In this document: positions 43,358 through 52,170 of the stretch, piece by piece
How the letters are laid out: the number at the start of each line of letters is the position of its first letter
Position numbering within the stretch: position 1 is the first letter of the stretch
Source of the DNA: VRUE01 sp035318745
GTDB taxonomy: Bacteria; Actinomycetota; Thermoleophilia; Solirubrobacterales; 70-9
Direction: 5' to 3'
Assembly: GCA_035318745.1 (NCBI GenBank)
Contig: DATHEA010000005.1
Coordinates: 1 to 64,000 of the forward strand
DNA length: 64,000 nucleotides
Translations under genes and position numbers: made by a program
The notes under the pieces: model-generated
Told to the model about the DNA's origin: nothing
The model's database searches: none
The model's input: only the letters and a program-made list of their open reading frames with translations

Positions 43358-44378
43358 AGCGCAGCAGTAGGCAGACGAAGCGCCAATAGGTACGTAGAGC
43401 CAGACGCACCGGTAACGAGCGAGTGATAGCCGGGATGAAGGGCGAGTCGAGGTCGGGGGTGAGCGAGCTGGCGAATTCTGAGGCGCTGATGGTGCGCGTG
43501 GCTTGTACTTGGCGGCGCTCGCGAAGTAGGTGGGGAAGCCAGCGGATTATTTCGCCGATCGCGGCGAATTTTTGCTTGCCCCACCCTGCGGCGATCGAGG
43601 CTGGGATGAGGGCCAGCTCGGTGAGGATCAAGGCCGGCACGAGCAGCGCCAGCAGGCTTGCCGGATAGACGCGAATGAGGAAGGCCCAGCGGTTGCGCTC
43701 GAGCCAGCGCCACTTGTGCTCGCGGGCGCCGAACTCGTAGTCGTGGTCGACGACAGCCGCCGGTTCGATCCCGAGCGCTCCTCCCGCCAACCGCAGCCGC
43801 AGCGAGAGGTCGACGTCCTCGTGGTAGAGGAAGAAGCGCTCGGGGAAGCCCCCCACCTCCTCCCACGTGGTGCGGGGAATTGCCAGACAGGCGCCGGAAA
43901 GGGCTGCGACTTCTCCGGCCGGGGGCGCTGTCGCGATCGGGTTGCCGTGTCCGCCGGACCAGACGATGCCGGTGAAGTGAACCGGGTTGCCGGCGGAGTT
44001 GATCGTCGTCCCGTCGCCCGCGGCGACAAGCGCTTGCCAGGCGACCCAACCGCGCCCTTCGAGCCAGGGACGCCGGATCGACTCGCCGAAGCCGGGCCGC
44101 GGCGCCGCGTCGGGGTTGAGCACGACGAGGAGGTCGCCGCGCGCCTGCGCCGCGCCCTCGTTGCAGCCGCCGGCGAAGCCTGCGTTGCGGCCGCTGCGGA
44201 TGATCCGCGCCGCCGGCGCGAGCGTTGCCACCGCCTCGGCGGTCCCGTCGGTCGAGTCGTTGTCGACGACGATCAGCTCGTCCCCGTCCTCCAGCTCAGG
44301 CAGCAGAGCAGGTAGAGACCACGCCAGCTCCTCGCGGCTGTTCCAGGCGACGATCAGGACGGAAAGCGTCGGGCGCAC
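43356..44378 (-). CDS. Family 2 glycosyltransferase
   Basis: A 340-aa protein from GTG 44378. The GT-A domain begins 'LSVLIVAWNSREELAWSL', with 'LIVVDNDSTDGT' and 'LLVVLNPDAAPRPG' (DxD-like metal site), 'SGACLAIPRTTWEEVGGFPE' and 'FFLYHEDVDLSLRLR' (ED motif). It resembles rhamnosyl-type transferases (WbbL/RfbF group). A hydrophobic segment after residue 240 suggests membrane association. Likely role is cell-surface polysaccharide synthesis; the donor is unknown. It lies 12 bp downstream of the 984-aa secreted protein gene on the same strand. Confidence 0.9.
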   Translation of the reverse strand: MRPTLSVLIVAWNSREELAWSLPALLPELEDGDELIVVDNDSTDGTAEAVATLAPAARIIRSGRNAGFAGGCNEGAAQARGDLLVVLNPDAAPRPGFGESIRRPWLEGRGWVAWQALVAAGDGTTINSAGNPVHFTGIVWSGGHGNPIATAPPAGEVAALSGACLAIPRTTWEEVGGFPERFFLYHEDVDLSLRLRLAGGALGIEPAAVVDHDYEFGAREHKWRWLERNRWAFLIRVYPASLLALLVPALILTELALIPASIAAGWGKQKFAAIGEIIRWLPHLLRERRQVQATRTISASEFASSLTPDLDSPFIPAITRSLPVRLALRTYWRFVCLLLR

Positions 44379-44390
44379 CGACGCGAGAGG

Positions 44391-47345
44391 CTATTTGTTC
44401 TTCTTGGCGCCCTTGTGCTTCTTGCCGCAGGGTGCCCGCAGCCGCGGCTTCAGGTTGATCTTCTTGCCGTTTTGGGCTTTGAAGCGGACGATCGCGCGCT
44501 GCCCTTTGCCTTTTTTGCCCCGCGCCTTGCTCGCCTGCGCCCCCTTGCCCTTGCTCCCATGGGCGTGCTTGCGCGGACACTGGTTGCGAGAGTTGACGAG
44601 CAGACCTTTGGTCCCTCCGCGCAGCGTGAGCACGAACTTGGAGACCGGTACGTCGGGGACGAGGTCGAAGGTATTGCGGATGTGGCCGTGGACGCTGTCG
44701 GTGCGGCTGTCCAGTTCGATCTCGACCTGACCGCGCAGGTCGGAGACCAAGTCGGGCAGCACGTTGTTGGAAGAGCGGAGGTAGACCGGGCCTTCCAGCG
44801 GCTTGTCGAGCAGCGGCGAAAAGGCCCGTGCATGACCGTAGATCGAGTTCTTCGGGCAGTCGTTGGCGGCGAACTGTACCCGGGTGCAGACCTTCGAGAG
44901 GTTGCCCTGGTCGAGGATCAGCGAGCGCGGCAGGATGGTCGCGGCGCGAGCGATGTTGGCATCGCCGGCGTGCGCCAGCAGCACGGCGCGCAGCTTCGGG
45001 TTCTTGGCGCGCCGGCTCGCCCCGAACAGGCGCAGGAACAGTTTCGGTTTGAAGCCGAGCTTCTCGCAGCCGTCGGCCTTGAACGGCGCCGATACAGCGG
45101 TTGGGGCGAAGGCGGCGGGGTCGGTGGGATTCGCCCCGCCGCCGAGCAGCGAACCGCTGAAGGCGAACGGCGAGCAGTTGGTCGGGTTGAGCGAAAAATC
45201 CTTGCGGTCGAGCTTGACCGAGACCGAGCGGACGTCGAGCGTGGCACCGCCGTAGACGTGTGGAATCGGGTCGGAGACCGCGTGAACCTGCGCCGTGCGC
45301 CGATCGACGAACAACGCCACCCTCACCACGACCGTGCCGAGATCGAACGGCCCGGCCGTGGCAGGGGTGATCACTGCCAGGGAGAGGGGGGCGCCTTCGT
45401 AGCGCCCCGAGAGGAAGACCTTGCCGGAGATGTGGATTGGCGAGGGCCCGCTGCCGGCGGCAACGTCGGCATGGCCGATCAGGCTCGAATCCGGGCAGCT
45501 GGAGTCTGCGGCCTCGCTGGAGCCACTGTTGGCGGCAGCTGCCGCCAGTACATTGCCAGGGCAGTATTTGACGCCCGCAAGCTTCGCGGACAGCCCCGGT
45601 GGCAGCGTCACGTCGACGCCTTTCAGCTCCTGGTTGCCGTCGGAGCGGGCGATGTCCATGTGCAGGGGGCTGAAGTCGCCCGCCGTCTGCTTGTTCGTGC
45701 CGGCGGCAAAGCTCGGGGCGAAGGGACGCTCGGCAAGCGTTTTCGCGCATTTGCCGCCGCCGGGCGCCGCACTGAGCGAGAAGTCTCCCGACCGCGTCAC
45801 GGCTGGATTGCCGCTCCAGGGCGTCATCACCGTCGTGGTTTTGTGCGGGCCGCACGAGCCGGGGCTGGTCAGAGGCGCCTTGGCTCCACTGTTCAGTTTG
45901 ATCCGGAACGACTTGAACGGCACCTGCGGTAACCCTGGGATCGGGATGCTCCCAAGGGCCTTGTCGTCGAAGGTGGTGGTCAGCTGCCCGGTCTGCGGGT
46001 CGGCGCTGATCTTGCCGAGCAGACGGGCGGAGATGTCGTAGCGGGTCGATTCAGGGACGACGAAGATCCGGTACTCCTCCCCGGAGGTCGGATCGCGGCT
46101 GAGCTGCTGGCCGACAAATACGGGACCGCTCAGCGAGCCGTCGGGAAGCGGTGGCGTGTCCACTTCGACGGTGCCGATCCGGGAAGCCGCCGGGCAGGCG
46201 ACCGGATTCCGCGTTCCCTTCCCGAACTGGGCATCGGTGCAGGCGACGAGCCCGTTGGCGGCCGACGGGTTGAGACCCATTCCCGCCGGCAGGGTCACCC
46301 GGGCCGATCGGACCTGGGAGCTCCCCTGGCTTTTTTCGTCTTTCAGCGGGTTTTTGACCTCGGGCAGGTTGACGGTGACCGTCGCCCCGGCCGGCGAGTC
46401 GGTCTGGGTGGTGTTCGGTTCGACCCCGATCGACGGGTCAAAGGGGATCGAGCCGCAGTTTTTCGGCGACGTTTTCGGTGGGATCTTCGACTCGACGAAG
46501 GCGGAGCCGTTGGGGAAGGCAGGATTCGGTTCCTCGTAGGAATCGGCTCGCAGGAGGGTCGAGTAGACGTGCTCGAACAGCGAGCCCGGCGTTGCTTCGC
46601 CGAAGCAGGTGGTCGGCGTGGTTATGAAAGTGCCGTCATCGCCGGCGGTTCCGTCGAAGACCAGGCGGTTTTTCGCGATCCGCGCGGCTTCGCCGAGCAG
46701 CGGAATCGTGGGCAGGCTGAGTTTGGCGACATGGATCGTGAAGTACTCGTGGTAGTCGTTCTCCCAAGCGATGTCGGCTTCCAGGAAGACGTCGTTGCCC
46801 AGGAGGCTGAAGCCGAAGCGGGCGGGTTCGCCTTCGTTCGGGACGACGTTGTACACGTCCGCTTTGGGCAGGGTGAGCGAGAAGCCGGTGGCGGGATTCG
46901 TCGCCGTCACCTCGCTGGTGCCCACTTTCGAGCCGGGCGCTTTGGTCGCGCATTCGGCTGGGCTTTCTTTCGGTTTGAGGTCGCATTGTTCGTTGGACGA
47001 CTGCGGGTTGACGGTGAGGCCAGTCGGCAGGTCCACCCGGACGGTTCGCAGGTTGCCGATCGGGGCCGGGCCGAGCGGCGGGCCGGTTTCGGTATTGACG
47101 ATGAACTGGGTGAAGCCGACCGGTGGGTGGCCGGAAGCCTGTTCATAGAACTGCAGCGGGGTGGCAACGCTGCATGGCCCGGCATCCGATTTACAGGTGC
47201 CCGCTTGCCAGGGGCTGTCGGCGGTCGGTTCGTCCGGATTCTGCGGGCCGATGATGTCCGCCGTTGCGGATGATGGCCAAAAGACCAGCCCTAGAGCCAT
47301 AAGCGCCGCAAATATGGCGATTCGCATCCTCGCTCCCCTACTCAT
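44391..47345 (-). CDS. Large modular secreted protein, undescribed repeat module
   Basis: A 984-aa exported protein with an N-terminal signal ('IAIFAALMALGLVFWPSSATA'). The start could also be ATG 47327; both have Shine-Dalgarno-like sequences. I see at least four degenerate copies of a ~200-residue module with the pattern 'LPxGL..N', then a Cys, 'CP..S.IG', 'L.G.V(F/Y)L' and a later '(N/G)xC': at about 107-160, 350-410, 600-660 and 815-870. The C-terminal ~70 residues are very Lys/Gly-rich and may bind the anionic wall. Similar proteins seem typical of Thermoleophilia, but no function is known to me. Confidence 0.8.
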   Translation of the reverse strand: MSRGARMRIAIFAALMALGLVFWPSSATADIIGPQNPDEPTADSPWQAGTCKSDAGPCSVATPLQFYEQASGHPPVGFTQFIVNTETGPPLGPAPIGNLRTVRVDLPTGLTVNPQSSNEQCDLKPKESPAECATKAPGSKVGTSEVTATNPATGFSLTLPKADVYNVVPNEGEPARFGFSLLGNDVFLEADIAWENDYHEYFTIHVAKLSLPTIPLLGEAARIAKNRLVFDGTAGDDGTFITTPTTCFGEATPGSLFEHVYSTLLRADSYEEPNPAFPNGSAFVESKIPPKTSPKNCGSIPFDPSIGVEPNTTQTDSPAGATVTVNLPEVKNPLKDEKSQGSSQVRSARVTLPAGMGLNPSAANGLVACTDAQFGKGTRNPVACPAASRIGTVEVDTPPLPDGSLSGPVFVGQQLSRDPTSGEEYRIFVVPESTRYDISARLLGKISADPQTGQLTTTFDDKALGSIPIPGLPQVPFKSFRIKLNSGAKAPLTSPGSCGPHKTTTVMTPWSGNPAVTRSGDFSLSAAPGGGKCAKTLAERPFAPSFAAGTNKQTAGDFSPLHMDIARSDGNQELKGVDVTLPPGLSAKLAGVKYCPGNVLAAAAANSGSSEAADSSCPDSSLIGHADVAAGSGPSPIHISGKVFLSGRYEGAPLSLAVITPATAGPFDLGTVVVRVALFVDRRTAQVHAVSDPIPHVYGGATLDVRSVSVKLDRKDFSLNPTNCSPFAFSGSLLGGGANPTDPAAFAPTAVSAPFKADGCEKLGFKPKLFLRLFGASRRAKNPKLRAVLLAHAGDANIARAATILPRSLILDQGNLSKVCTRVQFAANDCPKNSIYGHARAFSPLLDKPLEGPVYLRSSNNVLPDLVSDLRGQVEIELDSRTDSVHGHIRNTFDLVPDVPVSKFVLTLRGGTKGLLVNSRNQCPRKHAHGSKGKGAQASKARGKKGKGQRAIVRFKAQNGKKINLKPRLRAPCGKKHKGAKKNK

Positions 47346-47449
47346 CCGGAACTCCCTTCCCTCTGGCCATCATAAAGCTAGATTACCCGATTTTGATGAT
47401 CTGAGCTATTATTTTTAGGTATTCCCCAGTCAACGAAAGTGAGGCAGTT
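47346..47449. promoter_or_regulatory. AT-rich divergent promoter region
   Basis: The 104 bp between the large secreted-protein gene and the winged-helix gene are strikingly AT-rich for this chromosome, notably around 47375-47420. Promoters for both genes must lie here. The adjacent regulator is a natural candidate for binding this site. Confidence 0.45.
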
Positions 47450-47749
47450 GTGAATTGGGAACGCCTAGCTCGTGCCAATACCCACCCACTCCGCGTGTCA
47501 ATCCTGGAAGTGCTGAGCATCGACAAAGGCAGGACACTGTCGCCAAAGGACCTCAGCTTGGAGCTGCAGGCGCCGCTGAGCACTGTCAACTACCACGTGA
47601 CCGAGCTGCGGCGCTCCAACCTGGTCAAGGTCGTCGACGAACGGCAGGTCCGCGGCGCAATCGAGCACTTCTACCGCGTGATCGAACCCAGCGAAAACGG
47701 ATCGCGCGCGAAACGGGGCCGTAAAGCCGCAGGCAAGGTACGCGCCTGA
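47450..47749 (+). CDS. ArsR-like winged-helix regulator
   Basis: A 99-aa protein from GTG 47450 after GTGAGG. 'ARANTHPLRVSILEVLS', 'LSPKDLSLELQAPLSTVNYHVTELRRSNLVKVV' and 'RGAIEHFYRV' form a complete winged helix. No metal-binding Cys pair is present, so this is not a metal-sensing ArsR. The C-terminus is basic. It is divergent from the 984-aa secreted-protein gene, which it may control. Confidence 0.85.
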   Translation: MNWERLARANTHPLRVSILEVLSIDKGRTLSPKDLSLELQAPLSTVNYHVTELRRSNLVKVVDERQVRGAIEHFYRVIEPSENGSRAKRGRKAAGKVRA

Positions 47750-47779
47750 GGGCGGACCCGCCAACACGACGAGAGAGAA

Positions 47780-47852
47780 AGCGGACGACGGGTCTCGAAC
47801 CCGCGACCTCGAGCTTGGGAAGCTCGCGCTCTACCAACTGAGCTACGTCCGC
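47780..47852 (-). tRNA. tRNA-Gly (anticodon CCC)
   Basis: A 73-nt cloverleaf on the minus strand: acceptor GCGGACG/CGTCCGC, D loop AGTTGGTAGAG, anticodon stem CGAGC/GCTCG with loop TTCCCAA (anticodon CCC), and T arm GCGGGTTCGAGACCCGT. No CCA is encoded; the discriminator is U. Confidence 0.96.
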
Positions 47853-47910
47853 GTAAGCGCCTGATTCTAGGGTGAGTCGGGGAGGCGCGAGGGCTAGTGT
47901 TCGCCCTCCT

Positions 47911-48432
47911 GTGAGCGCTCGCGCCTTCCTCGCCTTCCTCGCCGTCTGCGCCGTGATCGGCCTGCTCGCGTTCGGGCTGCTGAGCAAGGGCGAGGCGAAG
48001 ATCGCCGTCGGCGCGCCTGTGCCCGACCGCGAGTTGCCGGTTCTTGGCGGTTCGGGCCAGGGGTCGATCGCCGACTACCGCGGTCGCTGGGTGCTGGTCA
48101 ACCTCTGGGCTTCGTGGTGCATTCCCTGCCGACAGGAGGCGCCTGTGCTGGATCGCTTCGCCCGGCAGTACCGCAAGCGCGGCCTCGGTGTGCTCGGCAT
48201 CAACGTCCAGGACAACAGCGACGACGCGCTCGCCTTCCTCCACGACTACGACGTTCGTTACCGGCAGCTGCGCTCGATCGGGGACGAGCGCAGCGCCGCC
48301 TTCGGCTCGACCGGAGTCCCCGAGAACTTCCTCGTCAACCCGCGGGGACGCCTGGCGCTGATCTGGCGCGGGCCGGTAGATCAGAGCTTCCTCGAACAGC
48401 AGGTCGTGCCGATCGTCGAAGGCCACTCGTGA
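47911..48432 (+). CDS. ccmG: Thioredoxin-like protein for cytochrome c maturation (CcmG/ResA type)
   Basis: A 173-aa membrane-anchored thioredoxin from GTG 47911; one TM helix (residues 4-22). 'VNLWASWCIPCRQEAPVL' holds the CxxC and 'TGVPENFLVNPRG' the cis-Pro loop and the acidic residues of CcmG/ResA proteins. It reduces the CxxCH motif of apocytochrome c outside the membrane. Its stop overlaps the ccmH start (GTGA), which fixes its role in this pathway. Confidence 0.93.
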   Translation: MSARAFLAFLAVCAVIGLLAFGLLSKGEAKIAVGAPVPDRELPVLGGSGQGSIADYRGRWVLVNLWASWCIPCRQEAPVLDRFARQYRKRGLGVLGINVQDNSDDALAFLHDYDVRYRQLRSIGDERSAAFGSTGVPENFLVNPRGRLALIWRGPVDQSFLEQQVVPIVEGHS

Positions 48433-48896
48433 GCCGGGGGGCGGCCGCACTCGCCGCGGTGCTGGCGCTGCTGGTACTCGCCTCTCCCAGCCTGGGCGCG
48501 ACGCCGCAGACGAACGTCAACGACATCGAAGGCGAAGTGATGTGCCCGATCTGCGGCACCCTGCTGGAGCTGGCCGAATCGCCGCAGGCCCAGCGCGAGC
48601 GTGTCCTGGTCAAGCACCTGATCGCCGAAGGCAAGACCAAGGCCGAAGTCAAGGACGCGTTGGTCGCTCAGTACGGCCCGGCGGTGCTCGCCTTACCTGG
48701 TGGCTCCGGCTTCGACCTCTCCGCCTACCTGGTGCCGGTGATCGCCTTCGTCGTTGCCGCGCTGGCGCTGGCCTTCGGCGTGCTGCGCTGGCGGCGGGCG
48801 GCGAAGCCGCCCGGGTCGGGGGGCGGCCCGGCGAGCGGCCCGCAGGGTGAGGACGCCGAACGGCTGGACGCCGATCTCGCCCGCTACGACCTCTGA
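48429..48896 (+). CDS. ccmH: Cytochrome c maturation protein CcmH
   Basis: A 155-aa protein from GTG 48429: signal/TM at the N-terminus, then the CcmH domain with 'EVMCPICGTLLELAESPQAQ' (redox CxxC; the usual L-R-C-P is M-C-P) and 'EVKDALVAQYGPAVLALP', a second TM ('LVPVIAFVVAALALAFGVL') and an acidic C-terminus. It forms the thiol-reducing complex with CcmG and CcmF. CcmA, B, C and D are not in this window. Confidence 0.94.
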   Translation: MSRGAAALAAVLALLVLASPSLGATPQTNVNDIEGEVMCPICGTLLELAESPQAQRERVLVKHLIAEGKTKAEVKDALVAQYGPAVLALPGGSGFDLSAYLVPVIAFVVAALALAFGVLRWRRAAKPPGSGGGPASGPQGEDAERLDADLARYDL

Positions 48897-48905
48897 CCAA
48901 GAGCC

Positions 48906-49523
48906 TCAGCCCTGGACGACGAGGCCGGCGGCCGGGGCCGGAAGGCTCGGCGGTGGAACGCCTCGCTCCGACCAGACGAGGGTGACCTCGACAATCGTCA
49001 TCGCCGCGAGCAGCTCCGCCTCCCGACCCGGAGGGGGACCGTCGATTACCAGCAGCTCGTAGGCGCCGTTAAGGCCCGCGACGGCATGGCGGAATCGCTC
49101 CGAGGCGAGCAAGGCTGCCCCATCGGCCGCCGGCCGGCCCGCGACCACACAGACCAATGGCTCGCTCGCCCCGGCAGAGCCCGGTCCGGCCAGAGCGACC
49201 GGTTTCAGGATCGCCCCGGCGTCCGCGGTCCCGCGCAGGTACTCGTGCAGCCCTGGCGCAACGGCGAGGCCGAGCGCCTCGGCAAGCCCCGGCTCGGCAA
49301 GCTCGCACTCGAGCAGCGCCGTGCGGGTTCCAATGGCCGCGGCCGCGGCCGCCAACCCAGCTGCGGCCCCTCTCCTGCCCGGCGCCTCTCCCGTGACCAG
49401 GACCGAGCGGGCCGGGCGCAGCTCCTCCAGCAGGCTGCCATAGACCGCGAGGTCGGCGCGACGCAGCGTCCCTGTGCGAAGCTCGGACGAGGACCGGGCG
49501 GGGATCTCCGCCAGGACTCTCAC
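48906..49523 (-). CDS. Degenerate P-loop (BY-kinase/MinD-like) protein
   Basis: A 205-aa protein. The order 'YGSLLEELRPARSVLVTGEAPGRRGAAAGLA', 'RTALLECELAEPGLAEALG', 'PGLHEYLRGTAD' and 'YELLVIDGPPP' follows that of CpsD/Wzc-type bacterial tyrosine kinases, with Walker A' and B equivalents. The Walker A itself reads 'GEAPGRRGAA' instead of GxxxxGK[S/T]T, so the ATP-binding Lys is missing, and there is no Tyr-rich tail. It is likely a catalytically dead relative. It overlaps the argS stop by 4 nt (ATGA), so it is translated from the same mRNA. Confidence 0.7.
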   Translation of the reverse strand: MRVLAEIPARSSSELRTGTLRRADLAVYGSLLEELRPARSVLVTGEAPGRRGAAAGLAAAAAAIGTRTALLECELAEPGLAEALGLAVAPGLHEYLRGTADAGAILKPVALAGPGSAGASEPLVCVVAGRPAADGAALLASERFRHAVAGLNGAYELLVIDGPPPGREAELLAAMTIVEVTLVWSERGVPPPSLPAPAAGLVVQG

Positions 49524-51154
49524 ATCTGCTCGGGGGCGGAGATGCCGAGCAGGCCGAGCGAGGCGGCAATCGTCCGCTGCGTGAGCCGGCAGAGACCGAG
49601 GCGCGAGCGCTCGACCCCCTCCCCCTCGGCGCCGACGACCTGGCAGTCACGATAGAAGGCGTGGAAGTCGGCGGCGACGGCGGTCGAGTAAGCGCATATA
49701 CGGTGGGGGGCGCGCCGCGCCGCCGCCTCCCGGACCTCTTCGGGGAATTCGAGCAGGCGCTTGACCAGGTCCCGCTCCGCCGGCTGCAGCGGCGTACCCG
49801 GGGTCGGCACCCCCGCCTCCCCTGCCTCGCCGCCGGCTTTGCGCAGGATGCTGGCAATGCGCGCATGCGCGTACTGCACGTAGTAGACGGGGTTCTCGCT
49901 GGACTCTCGCCGCGCCAGCTCGAGGTCGAGGTCGACCGTGGTGTCGTGGCTGCGCCAGAGCATGAACCAGCGCGCCGCGTCGACGCCGATGTCGTCGACC
50001 AGCTCGTCGAGCGAGACGAAGTCGCCGCTGCGCTTCGACATCTGCGCCCGCTCGCCCGATTCGACGATGTGGACGAGGCGCATGATCAGCGCCTCCAGCG
50101 TCTCCGGCTCGGCGCCGAGCGCGGCGATCGCGGCACGCAGCCGCGGCGCGTAGCCGTGGTGGTCGGCGCCGAGCACGTCGATCAGATGCTCGAAGCCGCG
50201 CTCCAGCTTGTCGCGGTGGTAGGCGACGTCGGCAGCTAGGTAGGTCGGTTCGCCGTCGGCCCTGACCAGCACGCGATCCTTGTCGTCGCCGAAGTCGGTG
50301 CTGCGCAGCCACAAAGCGCCATCGGTCTTGTAGGTATGGCCGCGCTGCTCCAAGCGCTCGAGCGCAGCCTCGACCTCGCCCTTCGAGTAGAGGTCGCGCT
50401 CGGAGAACCAGCTGTCGAAGCCGACGCCGAAGCGGTCGAGAGTGGCGCGCACGCCATCCAGGATCAGCTCGATACCGCGGTGACCGACCGACTCGGTGTC
50501 GGCGGGATCGACTCCCTCCTTTTGCATCTGCTCGGCGAGATCGGCGACGTAGGCACCTTCATAGCCGTCCTCGGGCACCTCGGCACCGGTCATCGCCGCG
50601 GCGATCGAGGCGGCGAAGCGCTGCACCTGGCCGCCGGCGTCGTTGACGTAGTACTCGCTCTCGACCTCGTGCCCGACCGCGCGCAGCAGGCGGACGAGCG
50701 CGTCGCCGTATGCGGCGTGACGACCGCCGCCGACGTGGAGCGGACCGGTCGGGTTGGCGGAGACGTACTCGACCAGAATCCGCTGTGGGCTGGAAACCGG
50801 AGTCGGGCCGAGGCCCCGGTCGCCCGCGGCGAGCCGCGCCATCGCCTGCCGGTACCACTCGTCGGCAAGAAAGAGGTTGACGAAGCCGGGCCCGGCCACC
50901 TCGACCCGGTCGAGATGGTGCTCGGCGCCCAGCTCGCGCTCAAGCTCGGCGCCGAGACGTGTCGCAACGTCACGCGGAGCTTCGCCCAGTGGGGCCGCCA
51001 GGAGCATCGCCGCGTTCGAGCTGTAGTCGCCCAGCTCGGGCTTCGGCGGACGATCGAGGGTTGGCTCCGGGCCGGTCGGCTCGCCGTCGCGCAGGGCTCG
51101 CGCTGCTCGCTGGACGGCGGCGCGCAGCTCGGCTATCGAGTCGGTTGCACTCAC
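49520..51154 (-). CDS. argS: Arginyl-tRNA synthetase
   Basis: A 544-aa class I synthetase from GTG 51154; the longer frame to 51550 crosses repeat A4 and a divergent gene. The N-terminal Add-1 domain is followed by 'VSANPTGPLHVGGGRHAAYGDAL' region with HVGG as the HIGH motif, and 'AQMSKRSGDFVSLDELV' as the MSK signature. The C-terminal anticodon domain starts near 'ENPVYYVQYAHARIASIL' and ends 'RLGLCRLTQRTIAASLGLLGI'. It charges tRNA-Arg. Confidence 0.96.
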   Translation of the reverse strand: MSATDSIAELRAAVQRAARALRDGEPTGPEPTLDRPPKPELGDYSSNAAMLLAAPLGEAPRDVATRLGAELERELGAEHHLDRVEVAGPGFVNLFLADEWYRQAMARLAAGDRGLGPTPVSSPQRILVEYVSANPTGPLHVGGGRHAAYGDALVRLLRAVGHEVESEYYVNDAGGQVQRFAASIAAAMTGAEVPEDGYEGAYVADLAEQMQKEGVDPADTESVGHRGIELILDGVRATLDRFGVGFDSWFSERDLYSKGEVEAALERLEQRGHTYKTDGALWLRSTDFGDDKDRVLVRADGEPTYLAADVAYHRDKLERGFEHLIDVLGADHHGYAPRLRAAIAALGAEPETLEALIMRLVHIVESGERAQMSKRSGDFVSLDELVDDIGVDAARWFMLWRSHDTTVDLDLELARRESSENPVYYVQYAHARIASILRKAGGEAGEAGVPTPGTPLQPAERDLVKRLLEFPEEVREAAARRAPHRICAYSTAVAADFHAFYRDCQVVGAEGEGVERSRLGLCRLTQRTIAASLGLLGISAPEQM

Positions 51155-51197
51155 CGGGCCATCGTATGAGCCAGGAGCGGACCGGGGTACGCTGGCC

Positions 51198-51361
51198 GGT
51201 GTCCGGTCTCGTAACGTTGGCCGAGAAATGACGAGAACCAGACGCCGACAGACAAGGACGCAGGGAGCCCGAATAGCAACGCTATTCGGGGGACCGAGGA
51301 CGCAGTATGGCAGTGCCCTGAGGCCGTCATTTCCGGTCGAACGTTGCGAGACAGGACACCA
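51198..51361. repeat. Family A inverted-repeat element, copy A4 (divergent site, inverted)
   Basis: Imperfect outer arms of about 36 nt (GGTGTCCGGTCTCG at 51198 and CGAGACAGGACACC ending 51361) enclose the core in reverse orientation: block 2 as CAAGGACGCAGGGAG (51253-51267), an inner hairpin CCCGAATAGC/GCTATTCGGG, and block 1 as GACCGAGGACGC (51292-51303). It lies between divergent argS and the phosphoesterase gene, directly abutting the start codon of the latter. Confidence 0.87.
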
Positions 51362-52105
51362 GTGCGCGTAGCCGTGATCAGCGATATCCACGCCAACCTG
51401 CCCGCCCTCGAGGCGGTCCTCCGGGCGATCGACGGGGCCGGGATCGAGGAGATCTGGTGCCTTGGCGACGTGCTCGGCTACGGCGCCGAGCCCGACGAGT
51501 GCGCCGACTTGGTACGCGAGCGCTGTGCCATCTGCCTGGTCGGCAACCACGACCTCGCGGTGCTTGGCGCCCTCGACATCTCCGCCTTCTCCGAGGCTGC
51601 CGCCGAGGCGGTCGCCTGGACGCAGGAGAACGTCTCCGAGCGCAGCCTGGCGCCGTTACGTGAGCTGGAGCCTGCCGACGAGCGGGAGGGGATCGGCCTC
51701 TTCCATGCCTCCCCACGCGACCCGGTCTGGGAGTACGTGCTCTCCCCCGAGCAGGCCAATGCCTGCCTCGACGCGCAACCGACCCGGATCGCCCTGATCG
51801 GCCATTCGCATGTCTCGCTCTACTTCGCCCGCCCCACAGCAGAGGAGGAAGGTGAGGAAATCCGTGGCTCCCAGGCGAGCGACGGCACGCTGCTCGATCT
51901 CGGCGCCGGACAGTGGCTGATCAATCCCGGCAGCGTCGGCCAGCCACGCGACGGGGACCCGCGCGCCGCCTGGATCGAGCTCGACACGGGTGAACCGGCG
52001 GCCCGCTTCCACCGCGCCCGCTACGACGTCGATCGGGCCGCTGCGTCAATCACCGCCGCCGGGCTGCCGCGGCGCCTGGCCGACCGCCTCCAGGTCGGCT
52101 CGTGA
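51362..52105 (+). CDS. YfcE/MJ0936-type metallophosphoesterase
   Basis: A 247-aa calcineurin-fold protein from GTG 51362; a TTG at 51344 lies in the repeat arm and is less likely. Metal motifs: 'VISDIHANLPALEAVL' (DxH), 'CLGDVLGYGAEP' (GD), 'LVGNHDLAV' (GNHD), 'ALIGHSH' (GHxH), and 'INPGSVGQPRDGDPRA'. It hydrolyses phosphodiesters; members act on nucleotides or as diadenosine tetraphosphatases. Substrate unassigned. Repeat A4 replaces a normal promoter directly upstream. Confidence 0.92.
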   Translation: MRVAVISDIHANLPALEAVLRAIDGAGIEEIWCLGDVLGYGAEPDECADLVRERCAICLVGNHDLAVLGALDISAFSEAAAEAVAWTQENVSERSLAPLRELEPADEREGIGLFHASPRDPVWEYVLSPEQANACLDAQPTRIALIGHSHVSLYFARPTAEEEGEEIRGSQASDGTLLDLGAGQWLINPGSVGQPRDGDPRAAWIELDTGEPAARFHRARYDVDRAAASITAAGLPRRLADRLQVGS

Positions 52106-52170
52106 GGGGTAGAGTCATGCTCAGATGCAGGGAAATTCTGCGCTTAAGACTGTTCTCTAGACTCGCCCGG

